A DNA stretch of 64,000 nucleotides, taken from contig CBDAQW010000037.1 of assembly GCA_965199185.1 (NCBI GenBank), positions 372,001 through 436,000 of the forward strand. Direction: 5' to 3'. The position numbers and the translations under genes were made by a program. This document shows positions 9,193-18,340 of the stretch, one piece after another (position 1 is the first letter of the stretch; every line of letters starts with the position of its first letter). The notes under the pieces are model-generated. The model searched no databases, was not told the origin of the DNA, and saw only the letters and a list, made by a program, of their open reading frames with translations. Origin of the DNA: Endozoicomonas sp965199185. GTDB lineage: Bacteria > Pseudomonadota > Gammaproteobacteria > Pseudomonadales > Endozoicomonadaceae.

Positions 9193-9541
9193 TACGAATT
9201 GTCGATTTCCTGTCCGGGGTATAACAGTATTGAGAAATATACCGCTATTCGTCCTGAGCTCGTTGCAGAAGATGATTTTGAACAAAAAAACGTAGGTACA
9301 AGGTCGGTAACCCGAAGGGTTGCCGACAAACGGTGCTGACGGCTCTATTCTTTGTTGGCAATTCTCTCAGAATTACCGATCTACTGGCTTTTACAACCGT
9401 CTCCTTTATGGGAACGTTAAGTTTTGAGGATATTATCTTCACAGATTCTGAGTTATTTGCTCAATCTGAACAGGCAAAGGACAGGGGTAGCTTGGTGTGC
9501 CCTTGAAGTAGATGAAATTTTTAATGATTATTAATAGAACG
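9193..9541. repeat. Intergenic stretch with dispersed hairpin repeat (9286-9380)
   Basis: No gene seen. The central part (9286-9380) is the reverse complement of the repeat at 4110-4215. It has hairpin GTCGGTAACCC-GAAG-GGTTGCCGAC at 9303-9327 and a second imperfect hairpin GGCAATTCT...AGAATTACC at 9357-9379. The rest (9381-9541) carries no recognisable signal. Confidence 0.55.
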
Positions 9542-9724
9542 AACCCGATGTGTGACTTTTAATTTCAACATGGCTATCCATGCCACGTGGATCCCGTACA
9601 GTCCCTGTACGGGATGACAGCAGAGTGCACAAAACCTCTACTAGCTGTCATTCTGTACAGGGAGTGTACAGAACCCATAAGCCATGGATTGGCAACCTAC
9701 GAGATAAAAGTCACACATCGGGTT
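9542..9724 (+). mobile_element. 183-bp MITE, copy 1
   Basis: Non-coding element with 20-bp terminal inverted repeats AACCCGATGTGTGACTTTTA. It contains two internal hairpins, GATCCCGTACAG.CTGTACGGGAT and TTCTGTACA.TGTACAGAA. It is flanked by AGAAC on both sides, with one extra base on the left. Copy 2 (15807-15989) is its reverse complement with two mismatches over 183 bp. Copy 3 (63392-63515) is an internally deleted form. Confidence 0.85.
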
Positions 9725-9761
9725 AGAACAATTAATTTTGATCACAGGGAAAGACATCAAA

Positions 9762-12077
9762 ATGAAAGCTGATAATCATTCAACCTCATCAATTCCGGTG
9801 AGTCAGCCGTCTGTTCAGCCCTCCACTCAATCAACAGCCAAGAAGAAAGCAGATTCAAAACCGATATCCGGTTTATCTCCCGAGAAGGTAATCACCAACA
9901 CCCCAAAGGCATCAGAAAAATCGGTGACGTTTAAGTCGCTGATGTCGAGGCTTATCAAAAGAAATGCCTCAGAAAAGGCCAGTTTGCCTGGAAACAATGA
10001 AAAACTGCTGTTTGATCGTATAGTGTCTCGTATAAAGGGCTCAAAGAAAACCAGGGGCCAGGAATTAAACAATAGCGCGCCCTTGGAAAGTAAACCCCTG
10101 AATCAGCGCCGGATTGAATTTTTTCATTCAACCAAACAGCAGATTATCCGCCTTATCAATAGGGTTCGTGGAGAACCGGGCAAAGAGCAGGCAGAAAAGA
10201 TGCAGGAAATCTTTGCTGATCTTGCTGGTGGTGCAAAGTTCCACCTTCTTGATAAAGGTATTGGTTGTTCAGATGATCCAAAAGCCAGAATAGCCGCCGC
10301 CATTATGGTAGAGGCAGGTCTGGCAAAATTTGATAAAAGATCTACAGATACGGCAAAGGTGATTATCTTTAAACGTCCGGAAAATCTGGAAGCTCAGAAA
10401 ATAAAAGTCGCACGTTTAATGGAGGTTCTGAAAAGAGGTGTTCCGGGATTACAGCAGCCAGAAAATGCAGTCACTACTCAAGGCCGGTTCAACTGGGTTA
10501 AAGCGGTTACTGAATTACCTATCGATAACAGAGTGGATTTACTCGCTGCCGATGAAGTGGTTCAGTCAGGGGGTGGCTATCGGATATCAAAGGGATTTCA
10601 GGAATTAAACCGCTCTGTGCATGGAACTATGTCAACACCGGCTAAAACGTTATGGTTTTGGCAGAATCGCTTCAATCATCTGGCAAGGATTTCTCAACAC
10701 AGTCAGGGCAGGGCTCTATTGCAGAATACTACTGAAACTTCAGGCTCCCAAACATTGAAAAGTTTGATGAATAAAGTTGATCAAGGGCTAAATAATATTG
10801 CTATTGAGCTTAATAAAAATGATCAGAAGCAGAGAGCTGAAAAATTTTCTGTTAATCAGAGCCATTTCACCCAGTGTCTGTGGTATATGGAGAAACTCTC
10901 GGATATAGCCCCGATTTCTCCTGACTTAAAAACTGAAATCAGAATCGCCATGGAAGAATTTCAAGCTGTATTTGCTCCCACACCTGTCGAATATTCAAGA
11001 GGCTCATCTGAAGAAGCAAAAAGAAAAGGTAACCCAGCCGGCTTTCGAAATTATGGTAACACCTGTTTTGTTAATGGCGCTTTAAAGCCGCTTCTTGCCA
11101 GTCTTTCTATGGGTGATATCCAGTTTTTGAAAGAAGATAATAACGAAACCGGCAGTATTAAAAATCTAAAATCAGCGTTTGTGGAGCTTGTTGCAAGTTA
11201 CCATGAGCAATCTGAACCGGGTCAGACGACAGAAAACGCCTTAAAGAACCTGTTGGAAGCCTGTAGAGACTGCGCGCAGAGTGGTGAATCTGATATTTTT
11301 AAGGGGCTGTTTCCCAAGAATCCGGTTAAAGCCATCATCCCCATAAAGCAACAGGATGCCAGTGAGTTCTCAGGAGAGTTGGTAAACTTACTTAAACTCA
11401 ATGAACAACCTGAAATGTCAATTATATGTACCAATAAACGATTTACTGCAATGGATGCTGGTAAAGAGTTGTCTCGCTCATCGGAGCAATATCCTGTTCC
11501 TCAGTCATTTATGTACGCAACTATGGATGTGGATGATAGTCATTTTCAGCAGTGTATCGACCGGTGTATGGAAGGTGAGCTATCTGGAGTGAATTGGGAT
11601 ACGGATAGTGGAGTAAAGGCACTTACTACCAGAGTGCGAGTAGAGTATGCGGTGGATATTGATCGCTTTAAAACACTGAACATCTATTTGAATAGTTTTC
11701 GCTATGACCCGGCGAAAGGAGCAATGGTTAAAGATGAGGCGCTGGCAAGAAAGGTGCTCGAGAACTCCGATGAGTTCCTGACTATTCCGGTCTTTGATAA
11801 AAATAACAAGAGCCTTACGCCGTATACTGCGTTGTTGCAGTTGAATGGGGTGACGTTCCATCGTGGCAGCAGCCTGCATAGTGGTCATTATACTGCCGCC
11901 ACCAATGAGAATGGTCAATGGGTCAGCCATAATGACAGTACCGTAAAAGCTATTCCAAACTTGCAGCATGCGGGCGGTACGCCTTACTTGTTGTCTTTCA
12001 AAGTAGTCGATATTTTGCCGCCTCAACCTAACGCATTGGTAGATACACTGGAGCATGAGGGGCAACAAAACCTTTAA
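9762..12077 (+). CDS. USP-type (C19) ubiquitin carboxyl-terminal hydrolase-like protein 1
   Basis: A 771-aa protein. Residues 1-100 are Ser/Thr/Lys-rich and look disordered. A helical region without recognised family covers about 110-410, and a C-terminal USP-like catalytic domain runs from 425 to 755. The Cys box is GFRNYGNTCFVNGALK with Cys435. The His box is HRGSSLHSGHYTA with His709, followed by WVSHNDS with Asp725, so the full triad is present. No signal peptide, so a secretion system would be needed if it acts in a host. ATG 9762 (AGGGA upstream) is preferred over TTG 9738. It is the longer paralogue of the next gene. Deubiquitinase activity is inferred from the motifs. Confidence 0.85.
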   Translation: MKADNHSTSSIPVSQPSVQPSTQSTAKKKADSKPISGLSPEKVITNTPKASEKSVTFKSLMSRLIKRNASEKASLPGNNEKLLFDRIVSRIKGSKKTRGQELNNSAPLESKPLNQRRIEFFHSTKQQIIRLINRVRGEPGKEQAEKMQEIFADLAGGAKFHLLDKGIGCSDDPKARIAAAIMVEAGLAKFDKRSTDTAKVIIFKRPENLEAQKIKVARLMEVLKRGVPGLQQPENAVTTQGRFNWVKAVTELPIDNRVDLLAADEVVQSGGGYRISKGFQELNRSVHGTMSTPAKTLWFWQNRFNHLARISQHSQGRALLQNTTETSGSQTLKSLMNKVDQGLNNIAIELNKNDQKQRAEKFSVNQSHFTQCLWYMEKLSDIAPISPDLKTEIRIAMEEFQAVFAPTPVEYSRGSSEEAKRKGNPAGFRNYGNTCFVNGALKPLLASLSMGDIQFLKEDNNETGSIKNLKSAFVELVASYHEQSEPGQTTENALKNLLEACRDCAQSGESDIFKGLFPKNPVKAIIPIKQQDASEFSGELVNLLKLNEQPEMSIICTNKRFTAMDAGKELSRSSEQYPVPQSFMYATMDVDDSHFQQCIDRCMEGELSGVNWDTDSGVKALTTRVRVEYAVDIDRFKTLNIYLNSFRYDPAKGAMVKDEALARKVLENSDEFLTIPVFDKNNKSLTPYTALLQLNGVTFHRGSSLHSGHYTAATNENGQWVSHNDSTVKAIPNLQHAGGTPYLLSFKVVDILPPQPNALVDTLEHEGQQNL

Positions 12078-12192
12078 CAGTAGAACATCTAAATAACATA
12101 ACCAGAAAATCCTTATTCTTATGAACTGATTAGAGAAATGGCTGTCCACTATAAGAACCCTTTAAATCTATAGAGAATAAGGATGCCACGCT

Positions 12193-13494
12193 ATGCCTTT
12201 GAATATTTTAAACTACTCTGGTCTTTTTAATTCTTGGGCATTACCCCCCAATAAGATAAAGACGCCTGAACCTGAGTGTTTTCCAATAGTTCCCAAGCCG
12301 TCGTTACAGCAATCAGTTCCGTCTAAGTCACTGGCTTCCAGATTGGTTAAGACATTCACTTTAACCACTGCCCATGCATTTGAAGAGATCCAAAAGCGGC
12401 TACTTGATTGCAAAGAGTCTATGTTTCAATTTGCAAATATTACAGAAAAAGTAAATAATCGTGGTTTTGAAAATTATAGTAACACCTGTTTTTTTAATAG
12501 CGCTCTAAAGTTACTTCTAGCCAATCTTGCTGTTACAGATATTCAATTTCTGCAAGTCAATAATAATGAATCAGAGAGTATTAAATCTCTAAAGTCAGCT
12601 TTTGTGAATCTTGCTCAAAGTTATCACAAAGCACCTGAAGCAAAGCAAACCACCGATCAAGCCCTGCGAGGATTGTTAAATGCCTGCATCGACTGTGGGG
12701 CAAGTGGTGAATCTTATGTCTTTCAGACAATGTTTCCCGAACATCCAGAATATTTCTATGATGATTTTTATGTAGAACAGCAAGATGCCAGTGAGTTTTT
12801 AGGAGAATTAATGCGGCTGCTCAAACTCAACGAGCAACCAGAAATGTCAGTGATGTTAATGAATAAACACTTCACTGCCGAGTATGCTGGTAATAAGCTA
12901 TCCCGACGATCTGAACAGGATTGTTTGCCATCCCCATATCTGAGTGTAAATCTGCAGTCTGGTGATACCAGCTGGCAGCAATGTATAGATTGTTGCCTGA
13001 AAGAAGATGAGCTTGATTTGAAATGGGCAACCCTTGATGGCGAAAAGTGGCTCCTTTCTAGCGTGCGACTCGATTATGCGGTGGATATTGATCGTTTCAA
13101 AACCCTGAATATTAATCTGAGCCTGTTTCAATATGATCAGGAAACAGGGGAGATGTTAAAGCAGGACGCAGTGGCAAGAAAACTGCTCGATAACTCTGAT
13201 TTATTCATAACCATACCTGTTCATGATAAGAATCATCCTGATGGTATACCACATACTGCCTTTTTACAGTTGAATGGGTTAATCCTGCATCAGGGCAGCA
13301 GAGTGGATAATGGTCATTATACCGCAGTGATCAATGAGAACGGGCAGTGGGTTAGCCATAATGACGAAATCGTAAGCGCGATTCCATACTTGCAGTATGA
13401 GCCCGGGACACCATATGTGCTGTCTTTCAAAGTGATTGATATAGTGCCACCGGGGCATGATGCAATGGAGTTGTCAGACCTCGGCAAATATTGA
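12193..13494 (+). CDS. USP-type (C19) ubiquitin carboxyl-terminal hydrolase-like protein 2
   Basis: A 433-aa paralogue of the preceding gene. It keeps the catalytic domain (about residues 90-420) but has only a short N-terminal extension. The Cys box is GFENYSNTCFFNSALK with Cys99, and the His box HQGSRVDNGHYTA has His375, followed by WVSHNDE with Asp391. Long blocks are conserved between the two (for example RVEYAVDIDRFKTLNI against RLDYAVDIDRFKTLNI), showing tandem duplication followed by divergence. No signal peptide. Likely substrate is ubiquitin or a ubiquitin-like modifier of a eukaryotic host, which is inference. Confidence 0.85.
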   Translation: MPLNILNYSGLFNSWALPPNKIKTPEPECFPIVPKPSLQQSVPSKSLASRLVKTFTLTTAHAFEEIQKRLLDCKESMFQFANITEKVNNRGFENYSNTCFFNSALKLLLANLAVTDIQFLQVNNNESESIKSLKSAFVNLAQSYHKAPEAKQTTDQALRGLLNACIDCGASGESYVFQTMFPEHPEYFYDDFYVEQQDASEFLGELMRLLKLNEQPEMSVMLMNKHFTAEYAGNKLSRRSEQDCLPSPYLSVNLQSGDTSWQQCIDCCLKEDELDLKWATLDGEKWLLSSVRLDYAVDIDRFKTLNINLSLFQYDQETGEMLKQDAVARKLLDNSDLFITIPVHDKNHPDGIPHTAFLQLNGLILHQGSRVDNGHYTAVINENGQWVSHNDEIVSAIPYLQYEPGTPYVLSFKVIDIVPPGHDAMELSDLGKY

Positions 13495-13947
13495 TCTATC
13501 TCAGGAGTTATGCATAAATAAGTCGCACCTTCGGCTTTCCCTTATATGACAAGCACTTATGTTCTGGTGAGGAAAAACAGTATCTTCTGTTGATAAACCA
13601 CGCTATGATAGCCGCCGATTTTTAGATGTCCTGGCACTTCGTTTACTGCATACGCCTGATTCAGGTTGGAAATAACTCCGGCTTATATCTATCCCTTAAA
13701 TGCAGTTACTCAGGTTTGTCTGGAAGGCGCTCCCCTTGCCTCCTGATCAAACTCACCCAAACGCAGTCGTGGACCTCCAGGGCGATCCGCCATTATAGCT
13801 TTGCAACAAGGTATGCAGAGCTGGCAGGAGAGCAGCAACGGGAAATCCACGGTCTTACTGCCGATGCCTTCAGTGGCTTCGGTTCGTCTTGGTGTTCTCC
13901 GTTAGCTTCATATTCGCCCCCCCAGTTAAGCACCTACGGAGCACTCA
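13495..13947 (+). promoter_or_regulatory. Long leader/intergenic region upstream of deaD
   Basis: A 453-bp stretch without a convincing gene. The short frame at 13626-13955 has no SD and atypical composition. Cold-inducible helicase genes such as E. coli deaD have very long structured 5' UTRs, so this probably includes the promoter and leader. A C-run (CCCCCCC) lies about 30 bp before the start codon. No defined RNA motif recognised. Confidence 0.35.
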
Positions 13948-15726
13948 ATGTCTGATACAGAAAACGCCATCTCTTTTGTGGATCTCCCCTTGTCTGAGCC
14001 GGTGATCAAAGCCGTTCAGGATGTGGGCTATGAAACCCCATCCCCCATTCAGGCACAGAGTATTCCTCATCTGCTGGAAGGGCGAGATCTGTTGGGCCTG
14101 GCCCAGACTGGTACTGGTAAAACCGCCGCTTTTGCGCTGCCATTGCTATCCAATATTGACCTGAAACAACGTAATCCACAGGTACTGGTTCTGACCCCGA
14201 CCCGTGAATTGGCGATTCAGGTGGCAGAAGCCTTTCAGCGTTACGCCCGCCATATGCGTGGTTTTCATGTACTGCCCGTGTATGGTGGTCAGGATATGCG
14301 TGGTCAGCTGCGTAGCCTGCAGCGTGGCGCCCACGTTATCGTAGGTACTCCGGGTCGGGTGATGGATCATATCCGTCGTGAAAGCCTGAAGTTGGACGAA
14401 CTGAAAACCGTTGTGCTGGATGAAGCCGACGAAATGCTGCGCATGGGCTTTGTGGATGATATTGAGTGGATCATGGACCACACGCCAAGTGAGCGTCAGG
14501 TCGCTCTGTTCTCTGCCACCATGCCTTATCAGATCCGCAAGATTGCAGATACTCATCTGACCAATCCTGCGACGGTCGAAATCAAAGCCAAGACGGCCAC
14601 TGTGGACACTATTACCCAGAAAGTCTGCATGGTCAGTGGTTTTCATAAACTGGACGCTCTCACACGTATTTTGGAAGTCGAACCTTTCGACGCCATGATT
14701 ATCTTCGTGCGTACCAAAACAGCCACCGTTGAACTGGCTGAAAAACTGGAAGCACGCGGCTTTGCTGCTGCAGCTCTGAACGGCGACATGAGTCAGGCTC
14801 TGCGTGAGAAGGTGGTTGATCGTCTGAAGAAGAAGTCTTTGGATATTCTGATTGCTACCGACGTTGCAGCCCGTGGTCTTGATGTTGAGCGCATGAGCCA
14901 CGTAGTGAACTACGACATTCCTTACGATACAGAAGCCTATGTTCATCGTATTGGTCGTACTGGTCGTGCAGGTCGCCAGGGTACCGCTATCCTGTTTGCG
15001 ACACACCGTGAGCGTCGTATGTTACGCGCCATCGAAAGTGCTACCCGCCAGCGCATCGATAACATGACACTGCCTTCTATGAGCGATGTACGTGATACCC
15101 GTATTCGTCAGTTCAAAGAAGAAGTCGTGAAAACCATGGATATGGGCGATGAGCTGGAACTGTTCCGTGAAGTGGTCAGTCAGCTGGAACAGGAGCACGC
15201 ACTCAGCCATGAAGACCTGGCGGTTGCTCTGTGCTTTATGGCTCAGAAAGAACGCCCGTTCCCTGATGGCAAAGAACCTGAGCGTCCACAGCGCGAGCGT
15301 CGTGAACGCCGTGACCGTGGTGAGCGAAGTGAACGAGGTGGTCGTGAACGTCGTGAGCGCAGCAACGAAGGCATGGTTCGCTACCGTGTTGATCTGGGTC
15401 GTGAACAGGGCATCACTCCGGGAGATTTGGTGGGTGCCATTGCCAACGAAGGTAAGATTTCCGGTCAGAGCATCGGTCACATTCGCTTATTCGACACCTG
15501 TTCTTCTGTCTACCTGCCAGAAGGTCTGGACCCGCAGGTACTGAGTGTGCTGAAGGATGCCAAAATCCGCAATAAGCCAATGAGTCTGCAAGTATGGGTA
15601 GATGATGGTCGTGAACCATCTGACCGTCGTCGTCCACGTCGCGATGGCGAACGCCGTGGTGGCCGTCGAGATAATGCCCGTGGTGATCGTCGTCCACGTC
15701 GTGAGCACAGTCGCGAACGTAGTTGA
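13948..15726 (+). CDS. deaD: DEAD-box ATP-dependent RNA helicase DeaD/CsdA
   Basis: Unwinds RNA duplexes in ribosome assembly and mRNA decay, and is important in the cold. The protein is 592 aa. The helicase core has motif I AQTGTGKTAAFALP, PTRELAIQ, TPGRVMDH, DEAD, SAT, ATDVAARGLDV and HRIGRTGRAGR. A C-terminal DbpA-type RNA-binding domain (about residues 475-550: YRVDLGREQGITPGDLVGAI) follows a basic RERR/RGER-rich linker, and the protein ends in an Arg-rich tail. GC-rich codon use differs from the preceding USP-like genes. A Rho-independent terminator follows at once. Confidence 0.96.
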   Translation: MSDTENAISFVDLPLSEPVIKAVQDVGYETPSPIQAQSIPHLLEGRDLLGLAQTGTGKTAAFALPLLSNIDLKQRNPQVLVLTPTRELAIQVAEAFQRYARHMRGFHVLPVYGGQDMRGQLRSLQRGAHVIVGTPGRVMDHIRRESLKLDELKTVVLDEADEMLRMGFVDDIEWIMDHTPSERQVALFSATMPYQIRKIADTHLTNPATVEIKAKTATVDTITQKVCMVSGFHKLDALTRILEVEPFDAMIIFVRTKTATVELAEKLEARGFAAAALNGDMSQALREKVVDRLKKKSLDILIATDVAARGLDVERMSHVVNYDIPYDTEAYVHRIGRTGRAGRQGTAILFATHRERRMLRAIESATRQRIDNMTLPSMSDVRDTRIRQFKEEVVKTMDMGDELELFREVVSQLEQEHALSHEDLAVALCFMAQKERPFPDGKEPERPQRERRERRDRGERSERGGRERRERSNEGMVRYRVDLGREQGITPGDLVGAIANEGKISGQSIGHIRLFDTCSSVYLPEGLDPQVLSVLKDAKIRNKPMSLQVWVDDGREPSDRRRPRRDGERRGGRRDNARGDRRPRREHSRERS

Positions 15727-15759
15727 TAATTGATGAATAAAAGCAGTTATTAGCTCGAT

Positions 15760-15787
15760 AAAAGGCCGTCTGAAAAGACGGCCTTTT
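15760..15787 (+). terminator. Rho-independent terminator of deaD
   Basis: Perfect stem AAAAGGCCGTCT / AGACGGCCTTTT with a GAAA loop and a terminal T-run, 33 bp after the deaD stop codon. Confidence 0.92.
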
Positions 15788-15806
15788 TGCTATCTGTTAT
15801 TTTGTA

Positions 15807-15989
15807 AACTCGATGTGTGACTTTTATCTCGTAGGTTGTCAATCCATGGCTTATGGGTTCTGTACACTCCCTGTACAGAATGACAGCTAGTAGAGGTTTT
15901 GTGCACTCTGCTGTCATCCCGTACAGGGACTGTACGGGATCCACGTGGCATGGATAGCCATGTTGAAATTAAAAGTCACACATCGGGTT
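15807..15989 (-). mobile_element. 183-bp MITE, copy 2 (inverted)
   Basis: Reverse complement of copy 1 with two substitutions over 183 bp. Flanked by a perfect 5-bp target duplication TTGTA (15802-15806 and 15990-15994), which shows it arrived by transposition. Lies directly after the deaD terminator. Confidence 0.9.
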
Positions 15990-16343
15990 TTGTAAGTGTA
16001 TTTTTACAAAAAACTTACCATTCCAGGAACTATTGCTTCAGGTCATATTTACCCATCAATAATCAAGTTACGATTCGTGTGTTGCTGGTGAGCCGTAAAA
16101 ACAACAATAGATGACTATGGGTGCCAGATTTTGGTTGAACTTTTCCAGTGCACCGGAGAAACAATGTGATCAGTTTTCTTGTTTCCATCGTAGTTTTAAT
16201 CGGGGGCTCTGAACGGTATCAGACTAGCTCATAACTACTCAGTACGACTTTCAGCGACGAAAGACTCTTCGATAATATCAAACACCTTTTTTTATACTAT
16301 TGTGAACTACTGGAATCGAATAAAAACATAGTAGCTCTTTGGT
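15990..16343. other. Intergenic region upstream of symporter operon
   Basis: About 350 bp with no gene, repeat or clear promoter recognised. Presumably it holds the promoter of the two-gene symporter operon that starts at 16344. Confidence 0.3.
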
Positions 16344-16574
16344 ATGAAACCGACGATTAAAAACAGCTTTATTTTTTTGATGCTGATCTTACTGATTATG
16401 TCTGTTCCCTGGTACAGGAGTGATGAGCAAATGAGTAACACCCTGTTTGGGTTTCCAGAGTGGGTCATGGTTGCCATAGCCTGTTACCTGGCTGTTACTC
16501 TGATCAATATCGGTATCTGGCTATCGAACGCATCTATTAGCGATAAAAAAAATAGCGATAAAACAAACTCATGA
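16344..16574 (+). CDS. Small membrane protein paired with SSS symporter
   Basis: A 76-aa protein with two predicted membrane segments (about residues 9-23 and 38-62). Its stop overlaps the start of the symporter gene by 4 nt (ATGA). Short DUF997/DUF3311-like (YhdT-type) proteins commonly sit immediately before sodium:solute symporters of the pantothenate/proline branch, and this fits in size and topology. It may be an accessory subunit. No biochemical role can be read from the sequence. Confidence 0.75.
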   Translation: MKPTIKNSFIFLMLILLIMSVPWYRSDEQMSNTLFGFPEWVMVAIACYLAVTLINIGIWLSNASISDKKNSDKTNS

Positions 16575-18019
16575 ACTTTTCACTGCTTAGCGTATTAGGT
16601 CTTGCTGGTTATCTGTTGTTGCTGATTCCCGCCTGTGTTCTGGCAAAGAGAGAGAACTCGATTGGGAATGCTTCAGATCATTATCTGGCAAACCGTTCCC
16701 TTGGGCTGTGGATTCTATTTTTAACGCTCTACTCAACGAGTTTCAGTGGGAACACCCTGCTGGGACATACCGGGCAAGCTTATCGTGCGGGATTCAGCTG
16801 GATTGTTCTGCTGGGTTTGTGGGCAGCCATGATGGTGAGCTTTCAGCTGCTGGTGCCCAGGTTGCGCCCAATTGCCATCAAACACCAATTTATCACCCCC
16901 GGTGACTGGCTGCGCTATCGTTTTTCAGCGGAATCGGGTGGCCGGACACTGCGCGTTGTCGTTGCTTTTATTCTTTGTCTTTGTCTTTTCAACTTTCTGT
17001 TTTCGCAACTGAAAGCCGTGGGAGAGATTCTCAGTGTTCTTACCGGTGATTTCCTGCCCTATGAGGTCTTTGTCCTTCTGTTTGCTGTCATCGTTCTTAC
17101 TTACGATGCGGTGGGGGGGCTAAGAGCTGTAGCCTGGACCGACGCGATTCAAGGCATCATCATGCTGCTCGGATTTGGCTGTATGATGGTCTGGGTTTTC
17201 CAGTCTTCAGAAGGGCTTGAGAATATCGCTGTGACGGTAGCTGAACACCGGCCTGAGACGGCTTTCAGCCTGTCTGCAGCACAACAAGTCAAGTGGTTCA
17301 GCCTGATGCTGGTGGGAGCGCTGGCAACGATTGTTTATCCGCAATCCATTCAACGGGTTTACGCAGCTTCCAGCAGTAAAACCCTGTACCGCTCGTTTGC
17401 CCTGATGACAGGCATCGTCTTTTATGTGAGTCTGGTTGTGCTGTTCACAGGCTGGACAGCCATCCCGCTTGTGGAGGTGGGTCTGGGGGCAAAAGCGGAC
17501 CAGGTGTTACTCCGGATCATTGAACTATGGGCCGCCAGCAGTTGGTATTACACCCTGGCCGCCATACTTGTGATTGTATCCATTCTTGCTGCGATCATGT
17601 CTACAGCAGACTCTGTCCTGCTTTCTCTGATCTCTATGGTTCGTCACGACTTCTTACAGACAACCAACCGGGAAAGTCTGAAGTATGATCACCGCATTGC
17701 TGTGACCATTATGGCGCTGGCCTGTATCCCGGCTCTGTACAGAGACATTAGTCTGTGGCGATTAACTGAAACCAAGCTCGAACTGCTGATGCAGGCATTC
17801 CCGGCATTTGTGATTGCGCTTTACTGGTCTGGATTAAAGGCAAGAAGTGTTCTGTATGGCGTTATTTCCGGGGTACTGACAATGGTTGCCTTTCTAGCCG
17901 TTGGTATCAAAGATATCTATGGAGCCAATGTTGGATTGCTGGCGCTATTGGTCAATCTGCTGGTTCTTCTGATCTCTCAGTGGTGCTGGCAGTTATATGA
18001 AGGGAAAGACCGGGAATAG
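16571..18019 (+). CDS. Sodium:solute symporter (SSS family)
   Basis: A 482-aa polytopic protein with about 13 hydrophobic helices. It has the SSS core features TLYSTSFSGNTLLGHTGQAYRAG near residue 50, YDAVGGLRAVAWTDAIQGIIMLLG near 175-198 and AAIMSTADSVLLSLISMVRHDF near 340. The ADS motif in the last segment is typical of the Na+-site helix. Na+-driven uptake across the inner membrane. The substrate (pantothenate, proline, a carboxylate or other) cannot be decided from sequence. Coupled to the small membrane protein upstream. Confidence 0.88.
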   Translation: MNFSLLSVLGLAGYLLLLIPACVLAKRENSIGNASDHYLANRSLGLWILFLTLYSTSFSGNTLLGHTGQAYRAGFSWIVLLGLWAAMMVSFQLLVPRLRPIAIKHQFITPGDWLRYRFSAESGGRTLRVVVAFILCLCLFNFLFSQLKAVGEILSVLTGDFLPYEVFVLLFAVIVLTYDAVGGLRAVAWTDAIQGIIMLLGFGCMMVWVFQSSEGLENIAVTVAEHRPETAFSLSAAQQVKWFSLMLVGALATIVYPQSIQRVYAASSSKTLYRSFALMTGIVFYVSLVVLFTGWTAIPLVEVGLGAKADQVLLRIIELWAASSWYYTLAAILVIVSILAAIMSTADSVLLSLISMVRHDFLQTTNRESLKYDHRIAVTIMALACIPALYRDISLWRLTETKLELLMQAFPAFVIALYWSGLKARSVLYGVISGVLTMVAFLAVGIKDIYGANVGLLALLVNLLVLLISQWCWQLYEGKDRE

Positions 18020-18035
18020 AGATGATTATTCCCGG
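18010..18035. terminator. Possible hairpin terminator at end of symporter gene
   Basis: Perfect 9-bp inverted repeat CCGGGAATA / TATTCCCGG spanning the symporter stop codon. It lacks a clear T-run, so it may act in mRNA stability rather than termination. Confidence 0.4.
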
Positions 18036-18043
18036 CCTGACAG

Positions 18044-18340
18044 TCAGTAAAGAATCCGGCAACGAATAGTGCCTTCAACTTCCCTCAGTTTCTCCAGAGC
18101 AATTTCACTGCTGGAGGCGTTTACATCAATGACCACATAACCGACTTCTTCATTGGTTTGAAGGTACTGGCCGGTGATGTTGATATTATTTTCAGAAAAC
18201 ACCTGGTTAATCGCACCCAGAACACCGGGGATGTTTTCATGAATATGCAGCAGGCGGTGCTTGCCAGTGTGGGATGGCAAAGCAACTTTCGGGAAGTTAA
18301 CAGACGACAATGGCGTGCCGTTTTTGAGTTTACTATTGAT
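18044..18340 (-). pseudogene. serA: serA 3' fragment (C-terminal ACT domain of phosphoglycerate dehydrogenase)
   Basis: Encodes only the last about 98 residues of D-3-phosphoglycerate dehydrogenase: INSKLKNGTPLSSVNFPKVALP, then the ACT domain HRLLHIHENIPGVLGAINQVFSENNINITGQYLQTNEEVGYVVIDV and the typical end GTIRCRILY. The catalytic and NAD domains are absent, and homology stops at 18340, where the antisense start of an nfo fragment begins. Upstream codons of the open frame are antisense nfo. It is a rearrangement remnant. A full serA must lie elsewhere if serine synthesis is intact. Confidence 0.85.

Noticed and set aside
13626..13955. Possible gene in the deaD leader
   Set aside because: No SD, low-complexity translation and overlap with the deaD start. 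A long 5' leader is the better explanation.
14146..15006. Open frame antisense to deaD
   Set aside because: Mirror of the helicase core. The translation is rich in His/Thr/Gln, typical of antisense codons.
9542..15989. Composite transposon made of two MITEs
   Set aside because: The flanking copies have their own different target duplications (AGAAC and TTGTA), so they inserted independently. deaD is also a core gene.
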